Assembly (NCBI GenBank): GCA_002840755.1
Contig: PHBZ01000026.1
Location: 1 to 64,000 of the forward strand
DNA from: Chloroflexi bacterium HGW-Chloroflexi-10
Lineage (GTDB): Bacteria > Chloroflexota > Anaerolineae > Anaerolineales > Anaerolineaceae
DNA length: 64,000 nucleotides
Direction of reading: 5' to 3'
The translations under genes were made by a program, and so were the position numbers. Shown here piece by piece: positions 15,402-24,958 of this stretch. The notes beneath the pieces were generated by a model that did not search any database, was not told the DNA's origin, and saw nothing but the letters and a program-made list of their open reading frames with translations. Within the stretch, counting starts at the first letter, position 1. Every line of letters starts with the position of its first letter.

Positions 15402-18131
15402 CTAAATGATAGCGTGTTCTTTGCCAATACGAACAGCTTCGGTACGGTTTTTGGCACCTAATTTACCCATCACGGCCGCGGTATGGCGTTTGACCGTGTT
15501 TAACGAAAGCACCAAGCCGGCGGCAATCTCTTTATTGGATTTCCCGGCTGCCAGCCAGCGCAGCACTTCCATTTCGCGGCGGCTTAGTGGTTCGACCAAC
15601 TGCCGGCTTTGCAGCGGTGTTTCCGGCAGCTGGGTGTTTTGGGTTTGCCAGGCCGCCAGGATTTGCTCAAAGTAGGCGCGCTCCTGCGGTGCCAGCGGCA
15701 TCTTTTGCCAGCCAGACAACACCTCCATCAAAGCTGTTTCCTCATCCAGAAAGACGCGCAGGGGGCGTTCGGACATACCCAGGCGAAGCACGCGAACGAA
15801 TTGGGTTTGGGCAGCCTCTTCCTCGCCCAATAAAACCAGGGACTGCACCAGCAAAACCAGACCTTCCATGACCATACCGAGCAGCCCGGCTTGTTCACTG
15901 AGCGGAAGCACCTCTTCCAGCATCCGGCGCGCTTTACCTATGGCTTCCCGGTTCTGATCACGACGGCCTACGGCCAGGAGGAATCGGGCCGCCACATAGC
16001 GCGAGCCTTCACGGATATAGAGGGGCGCATCCGGCATGATTTCATCCGGACTTTCCACACTATTAGCATCCAGGCCCTCTGCAGCCAACCAGCGGTCGAC
16101 CTCATCCAGGTGACCTTGCTGGATATTGAGACGCAATAAAGCCACTTTGGACCACCAATCATCCAAAATCGGATGGTTGTTCAAATTGGCGATTTCAAAT
16201 ACACGACGCATGGCAGCCTGAGCACCCAAACGGTCGCCGCGTCCCTGTTTTAATTGCGAGAGCCAAATCAACCCATCGACTGCAATTATCGGCATAAAGG
16301 TAAGACATTCACTCACCCCGGCTTCCAAGAGTGCCTGAGCGCGCTCCAGATCGTTGCGTTGGCGGTAAACTTCCCCCAAACCCATCCAGGAAAGCCCCAT
16401 GAGCGGAGAATTTTCCCCGATACACTCATCCACAATTTCCCCGGCACGCAAAAAGGTTTGCTCCGCCTGGGTTAGATGTCCCAACATAATGTAGGCTTCA
16501 CCCAATACGCGCAGCGCCAGCAAAGCCACCAGCGGGGTATTGGATATGAGGGCTGCATGCACAGCCGCTTCCAGTTCCTGCACGGCCTGATCCAATTGGT
16601 TATTGAGGAAGCATGGAAAGCTGAGATTAAAGCGCAGCATGCCATACAGATAATGTGTTTCACCGGGCAAGTAATTCAAAGCTTCAGTACCATAGCGATG
16701 GGCCTGTTCATAATCTCCCATCAAACCGGAGAACAGGGAGCGGGCGGTTAATACCCCACCTTTCAACAGCCGGTCAGTGTGATAGGCGGCCGATGCCTCC
16801 ACCTGAAGCAGGTAACCAGCAGCCTTGTCCAAATCCAGACTGCTAAAAGACACCCAGGCCCGGGCCAGATTAAGATGAGGATACTGTACGATTGTTTCCT
16901 CGGGGAGTTGGCGCAACCAAAAAGCCAGCGTGGACAACTCGCCACGCTTCTCTAAAGTTTCCACACTGGTCTGAAGGTAACCAGCCAGGGCGAGTAAATC
17001 GTTGGCGGCTAACGCGTGTTTGCAAGCCTCATCCCACAACCCCTGGGAAGCGTACCAGGCGGCAGCCTGCCGATTGAGGAAATTCAACCTTTCCGGATCG
17101 TTCTTTTGCAGAACCAACCGTAAATATTCGGCAAACAGGGAATGATAGCGGTACCAGCGGTGCTCATTATCCAACGGCTGGACAAAGAGGTTGGCGTGCT
17201 CAAGGGAATCCAGGCAGGCAACACCATCCTTTCCCGGCAAAAAGGATTCCACGAGGCTATCACACAGGGGACCGCACATACGCTCGACCGTGGCAGTAGC
17301 TAGTAAAAAGCGCTGCACGGCGGGCGGTTGGCGATCCAGCACCTCTTCCGCCAGGTATTCGAAAATATAATGCTGCCCGGCCAGGCGCCCATCCAGGGTC
17401 GCTTCCCTTTCACCACCACGCAAGGACAGGCCGGCCAATTGAATGGCTGCCGCCCAACCTTCGGTATGCTTTTGCAGGTGTTCAACCTGATCCTGGGACA
17501 GTTTCAGGCCCATGACTTCATTTAAAAAGGTTTGAATCTCTTTTGTATTGAAGCTGAGATCCAAAGCGCGAATTTCAAGCAGCGCGCCACGGGCACGACG
17601 GCGGGTAAGATTGATGGGGGGTTCCTCTCGGCTGGCGATCACCAGATGTAAATTAGGCGGGTGATGTTCGAGGAGGTAGGTCAGGATATGGTGGATTTCT
17701 GCATTACGAATAACGTGGTAGTCATCCAATACCAGTACCAGTGCGGTATCCATTTCGGCCAGGTCATTAACCAGCAGGCGCAGGGCGACTTCGAGCATAT
17801 CTTCTGCCAAATAGTTTAACGCGGCAACGGCCGCCTTGCCGGCATGGGGAACAACGACCTGGATGGCCAAGACGAGTGTATGAAAAAAGCGCACGACATC
17901 ATTTTCGCTATCGTCCAGGGTAAGCCAGGCGACCGGGAGGGTTCTGCTGCGCGACCATTCGACCAGAGAGGTGGTTTTGCCGTAACCGGGAGGCGCACAT
18001 ACCAGGGTGAATGGCATACGCGGAATATCTTCCAGCCGGGCATAGAGATCCAGGCGCGGCACCAGGTCACGGCGCACGGGCGGCGGTTGAAGTTTGGTTT
18101 TCAGATAGGGCTGGGTAGGATTAAGGTCCAC
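15402..18131 (-). CDS. MalT-like LuxR-family transcriptional regulator
   Basis: A 909-residue STAND-type activator. Walker A is APPGYGKTTSLVEW (about 45-58) and Walker B is ALVLVLDDYHVI (about 130-141), followed by the typical LHLVIASREEPP sensor and the LQKHTEGWAAAIQLAGLSL winged-helix stretch. A long TPR region (about 430-780) comes before the C-terminal LuxR HTH (LSRREMEVLRWLAAGKSNKE, then IAAGLVLSLNTVKRH). Such proteins bind an inducer on the TPR part and ATP on the STAND part, then activate promoters. The selenoprotein gene 86 bp downstream is a plausible target or operon partner. Confidence 0.92.
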   Translation of the reverse strand: MDLNPTQPYLKTKLQPPPVRRDLVPRLDLYARLEDIPRMPFTLVCAPPGYGKTTSLVEWSRSRTLPVAWLTLDDSENDVVRFFHTLVLAIQVVVPHAGKAAVAALNYLAEDMLEVALRLLVNDLAEMDTALVLVLDDYHVIRNAEIHHILTYLLEHHPPNLHLVIASREEPPINLTRRRARGALLEIRALDLSFNTKEIQTFLNEVMGLKLSQDQVEHLQKHTEGWAAAIQLAGLSLRGGEREATLDGRLAGQHYIFEYLAEEVLDRQPPAVQRFLLATATVERMCGPLCDSLVESFLPGKDGVACLDSLEHANLFVQPLDNEHRWYRYHSLFAEYLRLVLQKNDPERLNFLNRQAAAWYASQGLWDEACKHALAANDLLALAGYLQTSVETLEKRGELSTLAFWLRQLPEETIVQYPHLNLARAWVSFSSLDLDKAAGYLLQVEASAAYHTDRLLKGGVLTARSLFSGLMGDYEQAHRYGTEALNYLPGETHYLYGMLRFNLSFPCFLNNQLDQAVQELEAAVHAALISNTPLVALLALRVLGEAYIMLGHLTQAEQTFLRAGEIVDECIGENSPLMGLSWMGLGEVYRQRNDLERAQALLEAGVSECLTFMPIIAVDGLIWLSQLKQGRGDRLGAQAAMRRVFEIANLNNHPILDDWWSKVALLRLNIQQGHLDEVDRWLAAEGLDANSVESPDEIMPDAPLYIREGSRYVAARFLLAVGRRDQNREAIGKARRMLEEVLPLSEQAGLLGMVMEGLVLLVQSLVLLGEEEAAQTQFVRVLRLGMSERPLRVFLDEETALMEVLSGWQKMPLAPQERAYFEQILAAWQTQNTQLPETPLQSRQLVEPLSRREMEVLRWLAAGKSNKEIAAGLVLSLNTVKRHTAAVMGKLGAKNRTEAVRIGKEHAII

Positions 18132-18433
18132 GGAGACTCACAATGGGAGAGATGAGTCTATTATACATGGGTAGGGGGAAGACTACCCTCATCATCCCCG
18201 ATCCTTCTTCTCCCTGGCCAGGGAGAAGATGAGCCTTACCTAAAAAAATGGACACCAAGTTAAGGATAATCTATAATGGAACTTGGGGACCAAAATAAAA
18301 ACAGAACGAAAACTAATACACCAAACAATCCACGACATATCGGTTTTATGATTTTACTAAAATTCATGAGGATTGTATTTTTCGTAGGTTTTCGTTGAAA
18401 ATTATGCCGGCCCTTTTTGGACACAAGGGGGCC
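18132..18433. other. Intergenic region without assignable content
   Basis: 302 bp between the MalT-like gene start and the SMI1/KNR4 gene stop. I see a short TTCTCCCTGG-CCAGGGAGAA palindrome (18208-18227) and otherwise AT-rich DNA with no gene. Confidence 0.5.
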
Positions 18434-18994
18434 CTAACAAAAGTCCGTCCAGAATTCGATGTATTTGAAATGGCTGAGAGGTAAGCGCAAGTTGGATGTT
18501 TCACGGCCATGGCCGTGACCAAATTCATTTTCAAGGTAATTGGCCAGGTCACGACCATAATAAATAATATCCGTTTGGTAGACCGAAAAAATCGGATTGC
18601 CACTTTCATAGGGAGTTTCCGGCATATAGCGATGCCCGCAAACCGGAATCAATGTGGGTGCGACTTCAACTGCTTTTCTGGCAATTTCAAAGGCCTCTTC
18701 CAATAAATCAGGGTGCGGTCCCCATTCTTCCAGCCAAAAATTGTCGTTTTCAATATCAAAACAAATCCCCTCATACGGCCAAACCAGCAATGCTGCTATC
18801 TGTTCTCGACCCAACTGCCGCCAATCGATGAAACCTTTGGAAACCGGCAGAGCAAACATTAGAAACGCTTTGAGATCAGGCGGAAAGCGAAAGCGCCAGG
18901 TTCGTTGGATTTGCTGAATCTCATCCTGAGATAGACCCGGTGAGAAAATCACACCGGCTCTTTCAAGAAAATCTTTGGTGTATTGGAGGTCCAT
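18434..18994 (-). CDS. SMI1/KNR4 (SUKH) family protein
   Basis: A 186-residue protein with the SUKH pattern: an N-terminal helix, SQDEIQQIQRTWRFRFPPDL (residues about 22-41), KAFLMFALPVSKGFIDWRQL, then WPYEGICFDIENDNFW and VEVAPTLIPVCGHRYMPETP. SUKH proteins are frequent immunity or regulatory proteins. The family match is clearer here than for the gene at 3861. It stands alone, with no toxin beside it. A TACACT-type -10 lies upstream on the minus strand. Confidence 0.8.
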   Translation of the reverse strand: MDLQYTKDFLERAGVIFSPGLSQDEIQQIQRTWRFRFPPDLKAFLMFALPVSKGFIDWRQLGREQIAALLVWPYEGICFDIENDNFWLEEWGPHPDLLEEAFEIARKAVEVAPTLIPVCGHRYMPETPYESGNPIFSVYQTDIIYYGRDLANYLENEFGHGHGRETSNLRLPLSHFKYIEFWTDFC

Positions 18995-19273
18995 ATTGAA
19001 AGTCTTATTGATCTTTTTAGAAAGTGTCGCTTTTTATAAGTTTAGTGTAGCACAGAAAATCAAAGGATATATTTTTTAGAAGGCAGCATATATGGCGCAA
19101 AAAAAACGAAATACGCGAAAAAATTGTTTTATCAAAAATTTTGGGGAACGAGGGATAAAACCAATGGATTGCGCTGACCTGAGCAGGTTAAAAGAAGGGC
19201 GCAAGCATTGCGCCCCAACAAGAACGCACAGGGGAAGCTGTTTTTCTTTGCGGATTTGCGTATGTTAATTTTT

Positions 19274-20365
19274 TTACGACTGTACACAATCCCAGACGGC
19301 ATTGGAGACTTGAGCCCAACGCTGGCTGACTTCCGGTTCGCCGAGCATGGCGTTGGTGGTGAAGGCGGTAACGAGGCCGGCGCGGCGGTCGGCCCAAACC
19401 ATGCAGGTACCCATACCCATAGCGGAGAAGGTGGCGGCACTGCTGCCGCGGCCCATGACCCACTGGTACGGATCGGGGCTGCGCATTGAGCCGCCACCCA
19501 TGATGAAACCCAGTCCCCAGTTCATGTTTCCTTTGATATAGGAATCATAGCCATCATAGTGCGAGCGGGTCGCCAGGGCGACTGTCTCAGGTTTCAGATA
19601 GCGCTGTTCCTGGTAGGCGCCGCCATCCAGCAGCATCTGGAAAAAGGCGGCCAGTTCGCGCGCGGTGCTGTGCAGACCGGCGGCCGGCAGCAGCGCGGTA
19701 CGGATCATGGGCAGGTTGAATAGGCGGACGTTGGTGAGCATGGAGGGTGAAACCGTCAGCAGCTGCGGGGTACGGGGCAGGGTATTCCAGGTAATGCGCA
19801 TGTGGGTGTTTTGCAGCCCCATTGGTTTAAAAAAGTTCTTGTGCAGATAACGGTCTACCGGCAGTCCGCTGACACGCCGGACGACCTCGCCCAGTATGAA
19901 GCCAAAGTTGACGAGATGGTAGGCGGTTTGCGTGCCGGGCGGGAAAACAGCCGGTTCGTTAGCCACGCCGCGCGTCACCAAACCCCAGAAGGGCCAGCTG
20001 AACACCTGGCGGTTGAGATGCGGCGCAGGAATGCCGGCCTGGTGCAACAGGGCATGGCGAATAGTGGCGCTCTGTTTACCGCCGCGGGCAAATTCCGGCC
20101 AGTAACATGCAACCGGTTCGTCCAGTTCCAGACGGCCTTCTTCCATCAGGCGTAAGATGGCAACTGCCGTAAAGGCTTTGGAGATGGAAAAAGTAAGGAA
20201 TGGAGTGTCTGTGCTAACTGCTCGCGTTGAATCACGGCTGCCGGCGAGGTCCACGACCGGGCTGCCCTGCCAGCGGACGACGACCTGGGCGGCGCTGTGC
20301 AGCGGCTGGGATTGCAGCAGCTTATCAAACTGCGCGGATACTTTTTCAAAAGGGGGTGTGACCAT
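19274..20365 (-). CDS. Serine hydrolase of the beta-lactamase/esterase family
   Basis: A 363-residue class C beta-lactamase-fold protein. The nucleophile motif SxxK is S60-ISK63 (FLTFSISKAFTAVAI), the second motif YxN is YHLVN near residue 148, and WGLGFIMGGG precedes the third-motif region near residue 285. There is no signal peptide, so it acts in the cytoplasm, unlike true periplasmic beta-lactamases. Relatives are esterases, D-aminopeptidases or EstB-like enzymes. The substrate is not predictable. It is divergent from the ABC operon at 20548. Confidence 0.85.
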   Translation of the reverse strand: MVTPPFEKVSAQFDKLLQSQPLHSAAQVVVRWQGSPVVDLAGSRDSTRAVSTDTPFLTFSISKAFTAVAILRLMEEGRLELDEPVACYWPEFARGGKQSATIRHALLHQAGIPAPHLNRQVFSWPFWGLVTRGVANEPAVFPPGTQTAYHLVNFGFILGEVVRRVSGLPVDRYLHKNFFKPMGLQNTHMRITWNTLPRTPQLLTVSPSMLTNVRLFNLPMIRTALLPAAGLHSTARELAAFFQMLLDGGAYQEQRYLKPETVALATRSHYDGYDSYIKGNMNWGLGFIMGGGSMRSPDPYQWVMGRGSSAATFSAMGMGTCMVWADRRAGLVTAFTTNAMLGEPEVSQRWAQVSNAVWDCVQS

Positions 20366-20547
20366 GGCTACCTCTGGATGAAATGGTAATGTATTGTATG
20401 TTTTGATTCTACATCCAAATTACAGGAAAAAACTCTTTTCTCCGAATTCCAAAAAGTGATCCTTTTTTAACACTTAAGAGTCAAGACAGCACCTCCCCAA
20501 CGGCCTACTCTTATAGGGATAACCGATTAAGGAACGGAGGTACAAAC

Positions 20548-21312
20548 ATGCAAAGATTAAATCTTAATCCAACCTATCAACAAAACCTACCGGGACATTC
20601 CGAGCTGATCGCGCTGAGCAATGTGAGCAAGATCTACCAGACAGACGGGATCACCTGCCAGGCGTTGAGAGAAGTCTCGTTGAGTGTGCAGCCGGGCGAG
20701 TTTGTCGCGGTAGTGGGCAAATCCGGCAGCGGCAAGAGTACGCTGATCAACATGATCACCGGGATTGACCGCCCCAGCAGCGGGCAGATCCGGGTGAGCG
20801 GCGCTGCGGTACACCAGTTAAATGAAGGACAACTGGCCGTGTGGCGCGGCAAAAACGTGGGTGTGGTGTTCCAGTTCTTTCAACTGCTGCCCACGCTGAC
20901 CGCACTGGAAAATGTACTGCTGCCAATGGACCTGTGCGGTATGTTCCGCATGAGCGAACGCAAACAGCGCGCCATGCAGATTTTATCCGACATGGGGATT
21001 GATGATCAGGCTAACAAACTGCCTTCCAGTCTCTCCGGCGGCCAGCAGCAGCGTGTGGCGATTGCGCGTGCACTGGCCAACGACCCGCCGCTGGTGGTGG
21101 CCGATGAACCGACCGGCAACCTGGATACGCGAACGGCGGAAGCCGTTGTGAGTTTGTTTGAACAGTTGACGGCAAAGGGCAAGACCGTGCTGATGGTTAC
21201 CCACGACCGGGATCTAGCGGCTCGTACCGGCAGGACGATTGTGCTGTCTGATGGTCTGGTGCTGTCTGATTCCTCCGAGGAGGTACAGCATGTTAGCACC
21301 ACGCTGGCGTAA
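20548..21312 (+). CDS. ABC transporter ATP-binding protein, MacB/LolD type
   Basis: A 254-residue ATPase. Walker A is GKSGSGKST (57-65), the signature is LSGGQQQRVAIARAL and Walker B is PLVVADEPTGNLD. The TGNLDT text is typical of the LolD/MacB/FtsE group that drives mechanotransmission rather than solute channels. A good ribosome site (GGAGG, 8 bp) precedes the ATG. Its 3' end overlaps the permease start by 23 bp, so both are translationally coupled, with the lipoprotein adaptor following. The motif ATAGGGATAAC...ATTAAGGA just upstream is nearly identical to one at 2704. Confidence 0.93.
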   Translation: MQRLNLNPTYQQNLPGHSELIALSNVSKIYQTDGITCQALREVSLSVQPGEFVAVVGKSGSGKSTLINMITGIDRPSSGQIRVSGAAVHQLNEGQLAVWRGKNVGVVFQFFQLLPTLTALENVLLPMDLCGMFRMSERKQRAMQILSDMGIDDQANKLPSSLSGGQQQRVAIARALANDPPLVVADEPTGNLDTRTAEAVVSLFEQLTAKGKTVLMVTHDRDLAARTGRTIVLSDGLVLSDSSEEVQHVSTTLA

Positions 21313-23689
21313 AGTATTGCGTGACCTGTGGCTTAACCGGGTGCGCACCATCCTGATCATCCTGGTGATTGCGGTAGGGACCTTTGCTGCCGGCGTTCTG
21401 GCGATTACGGCCAACGTCATGCGCAGCGACCTGCCGCGGCAATATGCCGCCATTCAACCCGCGCACCTGGTCTTTACTACCAGCCTGTTCGATGAGGACA
21501 TGCTCGGCAGTATTGAGAACCAGGCTGGTGTGACTGCGGTGGAAGGCCGGCGCAGCCTGAGCACACGTTTGCTGGTGGATGAGGAAAACCAGATCTGGCG
21601 CGACCTTTTTCTGTATACCATCGCTGAATTTGACGAGCAGGAAGTCTACCAGATTCTGCATATCTCCGGTGAATGGCCGCCCAGCAAGGGTACCCTGTTG
21701 ATGGAGCGCGGCTCACTGGCTTACCTGGGTCTTACTGACGGAGCGGAAATCACCCTGAAGACCCCAGCCGGCAAACAGCGTAGCCTGCGCATCAGCGGTG
21801 TCGCCCACGACCTGTACCACATCCCGGCCTTTCTGGAAGGCACCGTGTATGGCTATATCGATGAAGATACCCTGGCTTGGCTTGGAGAAGACCCCGGGTT
21901 GAACGAAGTGTATGTGCGCCTGGATGGCGACCTGAAGGATAAATCCTTTCTTCGTGAGCAGACCGATGAAATCACCGATTTATTGGAAGACGCCGGGCTG
22001 GTGGTTTATACCAGCCATGCACCTGAGGCGGGCAGTTACCCGCTGGATTACATCACCGATACGGTTGTGCTGCTGCTTTCGATGCTGGGATTTCTGATCC
22101 TGCTGTTGAACTGCTTCCTGGTAATCAACACGATCAATGCGCTGATCGCCCAGCAGGAACGCCAGATTGGTGTGCTCAAGGCGATCGGCGGGCGGCGCGG
22201 GCAAATTGCTGCCATTTACCTGGGGATGATCTTCCTCCTGGGTCTGGGCGGCACACTGATTGCCATCCCGTGCAGTTTTTGGGGCGCCAGAGCCTTGCTG
22301 AGTTTTATTTCCGGCCTGATCAACTATGATCTGTTTCTCACGCAAATCCCGCCGGCGGTGATTATTCTGCAAGTATGTACCGGCATTGTTTTACCGCTCT
22401 TGGCGGCGCTACTACCGGTGTGGAATGGCGCACGCAAAAGCCCGGCACAGGCGCTGAGCGAATACGGACGAAATACAGTATGGTCCGGGATGCGCTGGGT
22501 GGATGGGCTGATGGCGGCTTTGCGCATCCAATCGCGCCCGATGCTGCTGGCCGTGCGCAACCCCTTCCGGCGCCGCAGCCGCCTGATCTTTTCGCTGATC
22601 ATGCTGACCCTGGCCGGCGGCAGTTTTATCACGGTGATGAACCTGAACCGCACATTGCAGGACACCGTTGAGAATATGCTGCGTTTATGGTCGTTTGACT
22701 TCTGGATTGACATGAACCGCCCGTATTCTACTGAGCGTTTACAGCAAGAAATTTCCGTCATACCCGGTGTGGACAAAGTAGAAGGCTGGGGCTTTGAATA
22801 CACACGCCGGACGCGCCCGGACGGCAGTAAGAGCGATAACATCTTCCTGTTTGCCGCCCCGCCGGAAACGCCGATGACGCAAGCCACCCTGCTGCAGGGC
22901 CGCTGGCTGCGCCCGGATGACAGCAACGCGGTAGTGATCGGCGTCGGCCTGCTAAACGTGGAACCCGACCTGGCATTGGGCGGCGATCTGGTGATGCGAA
23001 TCAACGGGGAAGAGGAAACCTTCAAGATTGTGGGCGTTATGGAAATGCTCGGCAACCAATCGGTGGGCTACCTGGTGTATGTACCTTACAACTACTACAC
23101 ACGCGTGGCGCATAAAATCAATCGCGCCGATATGGTGGTTGTGCAAACCACCAGCCAGGATGCCGAAACAAGACGCCTGATTGGCGCACAGATTGAAAAA
23201 GCCATGGAACTGCGCGGTCTGGATATGGACTCGGTGCTGCTGATGGATGATGAAAAACTGGAAATCAACTCAGCCTTCCAGATCATCATTGTGCTGCTGA
23301 TGATCATGGTTTTCCTGCTGGCTTTTGTGGGCGGGCTGGGATTAATGGGCACCATCAGTTTGAATGTGATTGAACGCAGCCGCGAGATCGGCAGCATCCG
23401 CGCTTTTGGAGGATCCAACCGTTCTGTTTTTGGCATTGTCACCCTGGAAGGCGTGGTAATGGGTGTGTTGAGCTGGATCTTCAGCCTGGTGTTGGCGATT
23501 CCACTCACATTCATATTCTGCGACCTGATTGGCAATTCGTTTCTCAATATTCCACTGGCATTTCGCTATTCACTGAGCGGAGCGCTGCTGTGGCTAGGAC
23601 TGGTAATTGTTTTAGCACTGCTCTCCAGCGCGCTGCCAGCCTGGAGTGCCGTGAAACTAACCGTTCGTGAAATACTGGCTTTTGAATAA
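21290..23689 (+). CDS. ABC transporter permease, FtsX/MacB-like with two FtsX units
   Basis: A 799-residue permease. An upstream ATG at 21239 is possible, but the ATG at 21290 has GAGGAGG seven bases before it and is preferred. It has an N-terminal helix (VRTILIILVIAVGTFAAGVL), a MacB-type periplasmic domain (about 55-240), an FtsX bundle (about 250-390), a second FtsX-type half with its own periplasmic domain (about 430-650) and three final helices. This two-unit layout matches 'FtsX-like permease' proteins about 800 residues long. With the ATPase and adaptor it forms an exporter of unknown cargo. Confidence 0.9.
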   Translation: MLAPRWRKVLRDLWLNRVRTILIILVIAVGTFAAGVLAITANVMRSDLPRQYAAIQPAHLVFTTSLFDEDMLGSIENQAGVTAVEGRRSLSTRLLVDEENQIWRDLFLYTIAEFDEQEVYQILHISGEWPPSKGTLLMERGSLAYLGLTDGAEITLKTPAGKQRSLRISGVAHDLYHIPAFLEGTVYGYIDEDTLAWLGEDPGLNEVYVRLDGDLKDKSFLREQTDEITDLLEDAGLVVYTSHAPEAGSYPLDYITDTVVLLLSMLGFLILLLNCFLVINTINALIAQQERQIGVLKAIGGRRGQIAAIYLGMIFLLGLGGTLIAIPCSFWGARALLSFISGLINYDLFLTQIPPAVIILQVCTGIVLPLLAALLPVWNGARKSPAQALSEYGRNTVWSGMRWVDGLMAALRIQSRPMLLAVRNPFRRRSRLIFSLIMLTLAGGSFITVMNLNRTLQDTVENMLRLWSFDFWIDMNRPYSTERLQQEISVIPGVDKVEGWGFEYTRRTRPDGSKSDNIFLFAAPPETPMTQATLLQGRWLRPDDSNAVVIGVGLLNVEPDLALGGDLVMRINGEEETFKIVGVMEMLGNQSVGYLVYVPYNYYTRVAHKINRADMVVVQTTSQDAETRRLIGAQIEKAMELRGLDMDSVLLMDDEKLEINSAFQIIIVLLMIMVFLLAFVGGLGLMGTISLNVIERSREIGSIRAFGGSNRSVFGIVTLEGVVMGVLSWIFSLVLAIPLTFIFCDLIGNSFLNIPLAFRYSLSGALLWLGLVIVLALLSSALPAWSAVKLTVREILAFE

Positions 23690-23715
23690 TTTTTTTTTAG
23701 AAAAAGAGGTGAAAT

Positions 23716-24894
23716 ATGAAAATGAAACACTTACTCCCGATTGTTTGTTTATTCGTATCGACATTGCTGCTGAGCGGCTGCGGCGAGGGCACTCCTTCCG
23801 TCACGGCTGAAGCCACGGAGATCAACAGTGTGCCGCAATCCGCCAGCCAGGTGATTGCCGAGGGGAAACTGCTACCGGCACAACACATGGAATTGAGCTT
23901 TGCCAGCGGCGGCCGGGTGGCCGAGGTATTGGTAAACAACGGTGAACTGGTGGAAGCAGGGCAACTGCTGGCCCTATTGGAAGGCAGCGAGCTCTATACA
24001 GCCCAGGAAACTACCGCTAATTTACTGAAACAGCAAAGTGAACTGGCGCTGAAAACGCTGGAAGAAAAAAGCTTTCCGGCGATTATTGCAGCAGCCGCCA
24101 ACCTGGAAGCAGCCCAGAAAGCTTATGAGGATGCCGCGCGGACATGGCGCTATGATTTTAAGACGGCTGACCGTTTTGACACAACAATTGATGAGTATAT
24201 TTTGGCCGAAGAAGCTGTACAGGAAGCGCAAAAAGAACTTGACGACAAAAATGATCTGGCAGAAAACGCTCCCGCACGCATCCAGGCAGCGGATAACCTG
24301 AAACGGGAAGAGAAGCGCAGAACGGCAGCGTACCAGGATATGCTGCCAGATTTTGAGTACCCGCAATCCGGCCAGAATAACACTGAACGCACGCTGCTGG
24401 TTGCAGCGATCACCCAACTGGAAAACGCCCGCCTGCAAGCCGGCAAGTTACAAAACGGCCCGGACGCGGATCAAAAAGCACTGCTGGAGGCCCAACTGGA
24501 AAGCGCTGTGCAATCCGCGACGGCAGCTCTGACTTCACTAAAGTTGCTGGAACTGCGCGCACCGTTTGCCGGGAAGCTGATCCAGTGGGATGTGCAACCC
24601 GGTGAAACTATCGCCGCCGGCAGCATGGTGGGCGCCATAGCGGAACCAACGGAATGGCTGGTGGAGACCAGCGACCTGACCGAAAACAGCATCAGCCAGG
24701 TGGCAGTGGGCGACAACGTCTCAGTGACGGTAGATGCGCTGCCGGGCGAGACGTTTACGGGCACGGTGGAGTGGGTCGACGGCTATGGGATGAAGTGGCA
24801 GGGTGACATCACCTACCGGGTGCGGGTGAAGCTGGATGAGAGTGATCCGCGCTGGTACTGGAACATGACGACAACGGTTACGATAGAGAAGTAG
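23716..24894 (+). CDS. Lipoprotein membrane-fusion (HlyD/MacA-like) adaptor
   Basis: A 392-residue protein with a lipoprotein signal (lipobox LSGC at residues 19-22). The fusion-protein layout is clear: a biotinyl-lipoyl half-motif GRVAEVLVNNGELVEAGQLL (about 70-90), a long alpha-helical hairpin (about 100-260, Ala/Glu/Gln-rich coiled coil), the second lipoyl half LRAPFAGKLIQWDVQPGETI and a beta-barrel (VTVDALPGETFTGTVEWV). It bridges the MacB-type permease outward. It begins 26 bp after the permease stop and is closed by a perfect terminator. Confidence 0.9.
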   Translation: MKMKHLLPIVCLFVSTLLLSGCGEGTPSVTAEATEINSVPQSASQVIAEGKLLPAQHMELSFASGGRVAEVLVNNGELVEAGQLLALLEGSELYTAQETTANLLKQQSELALKTLEEKSFPAIIAAAANLEAAQKAYEDAARTWRYDFKTADRFDTTIDEYILAEEAVQEAQKELDDKNDLAENAPARIQAADNLKREEKRRTAAYQDMLPDFEYPQSGQNNTERTLLVAAITQLENARLQAGKLQNGPDADQKALLEAQLESAVQSATAALTSLKLLELRAPFAGKLIQWDVQPGETIAAGSMVGAIAEPTEWLVETSDLTENSISQVAVGDNVSVTVDALPGETFTGTVEWVDGYGMKWQGDITYRVRVKLDESDPRWYWNMTTTVTIEK

Positions 24895-24896
24895 TT

Positions 24897-24938
24897 AAAA
24901 AGCTACCGGTGCGGTAATACCGCACCGGTAGCTTTTAT
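24897..24938. terminator. Bidirectional terminator of two convergent operons
   Basis: AAAAAGCTACCGGTGCGGT and its exact complement flank the loop AAT. The A-tract and T-tract sit on opposite sides, so it serves the ABC operon (plus) and the TrkA-type gene (minus). Confidence 0.9.
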
Positions 24939-24958
24939 TTGCCGGCAATAATGGTCTA

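Noticed and set aside
22324-23055. 243-codon minus-strand ORF inside the permease gene
   Set aside because: Antisense to a well-supported FtsX-type permease, with Ser/Arg-rich shadow composition.
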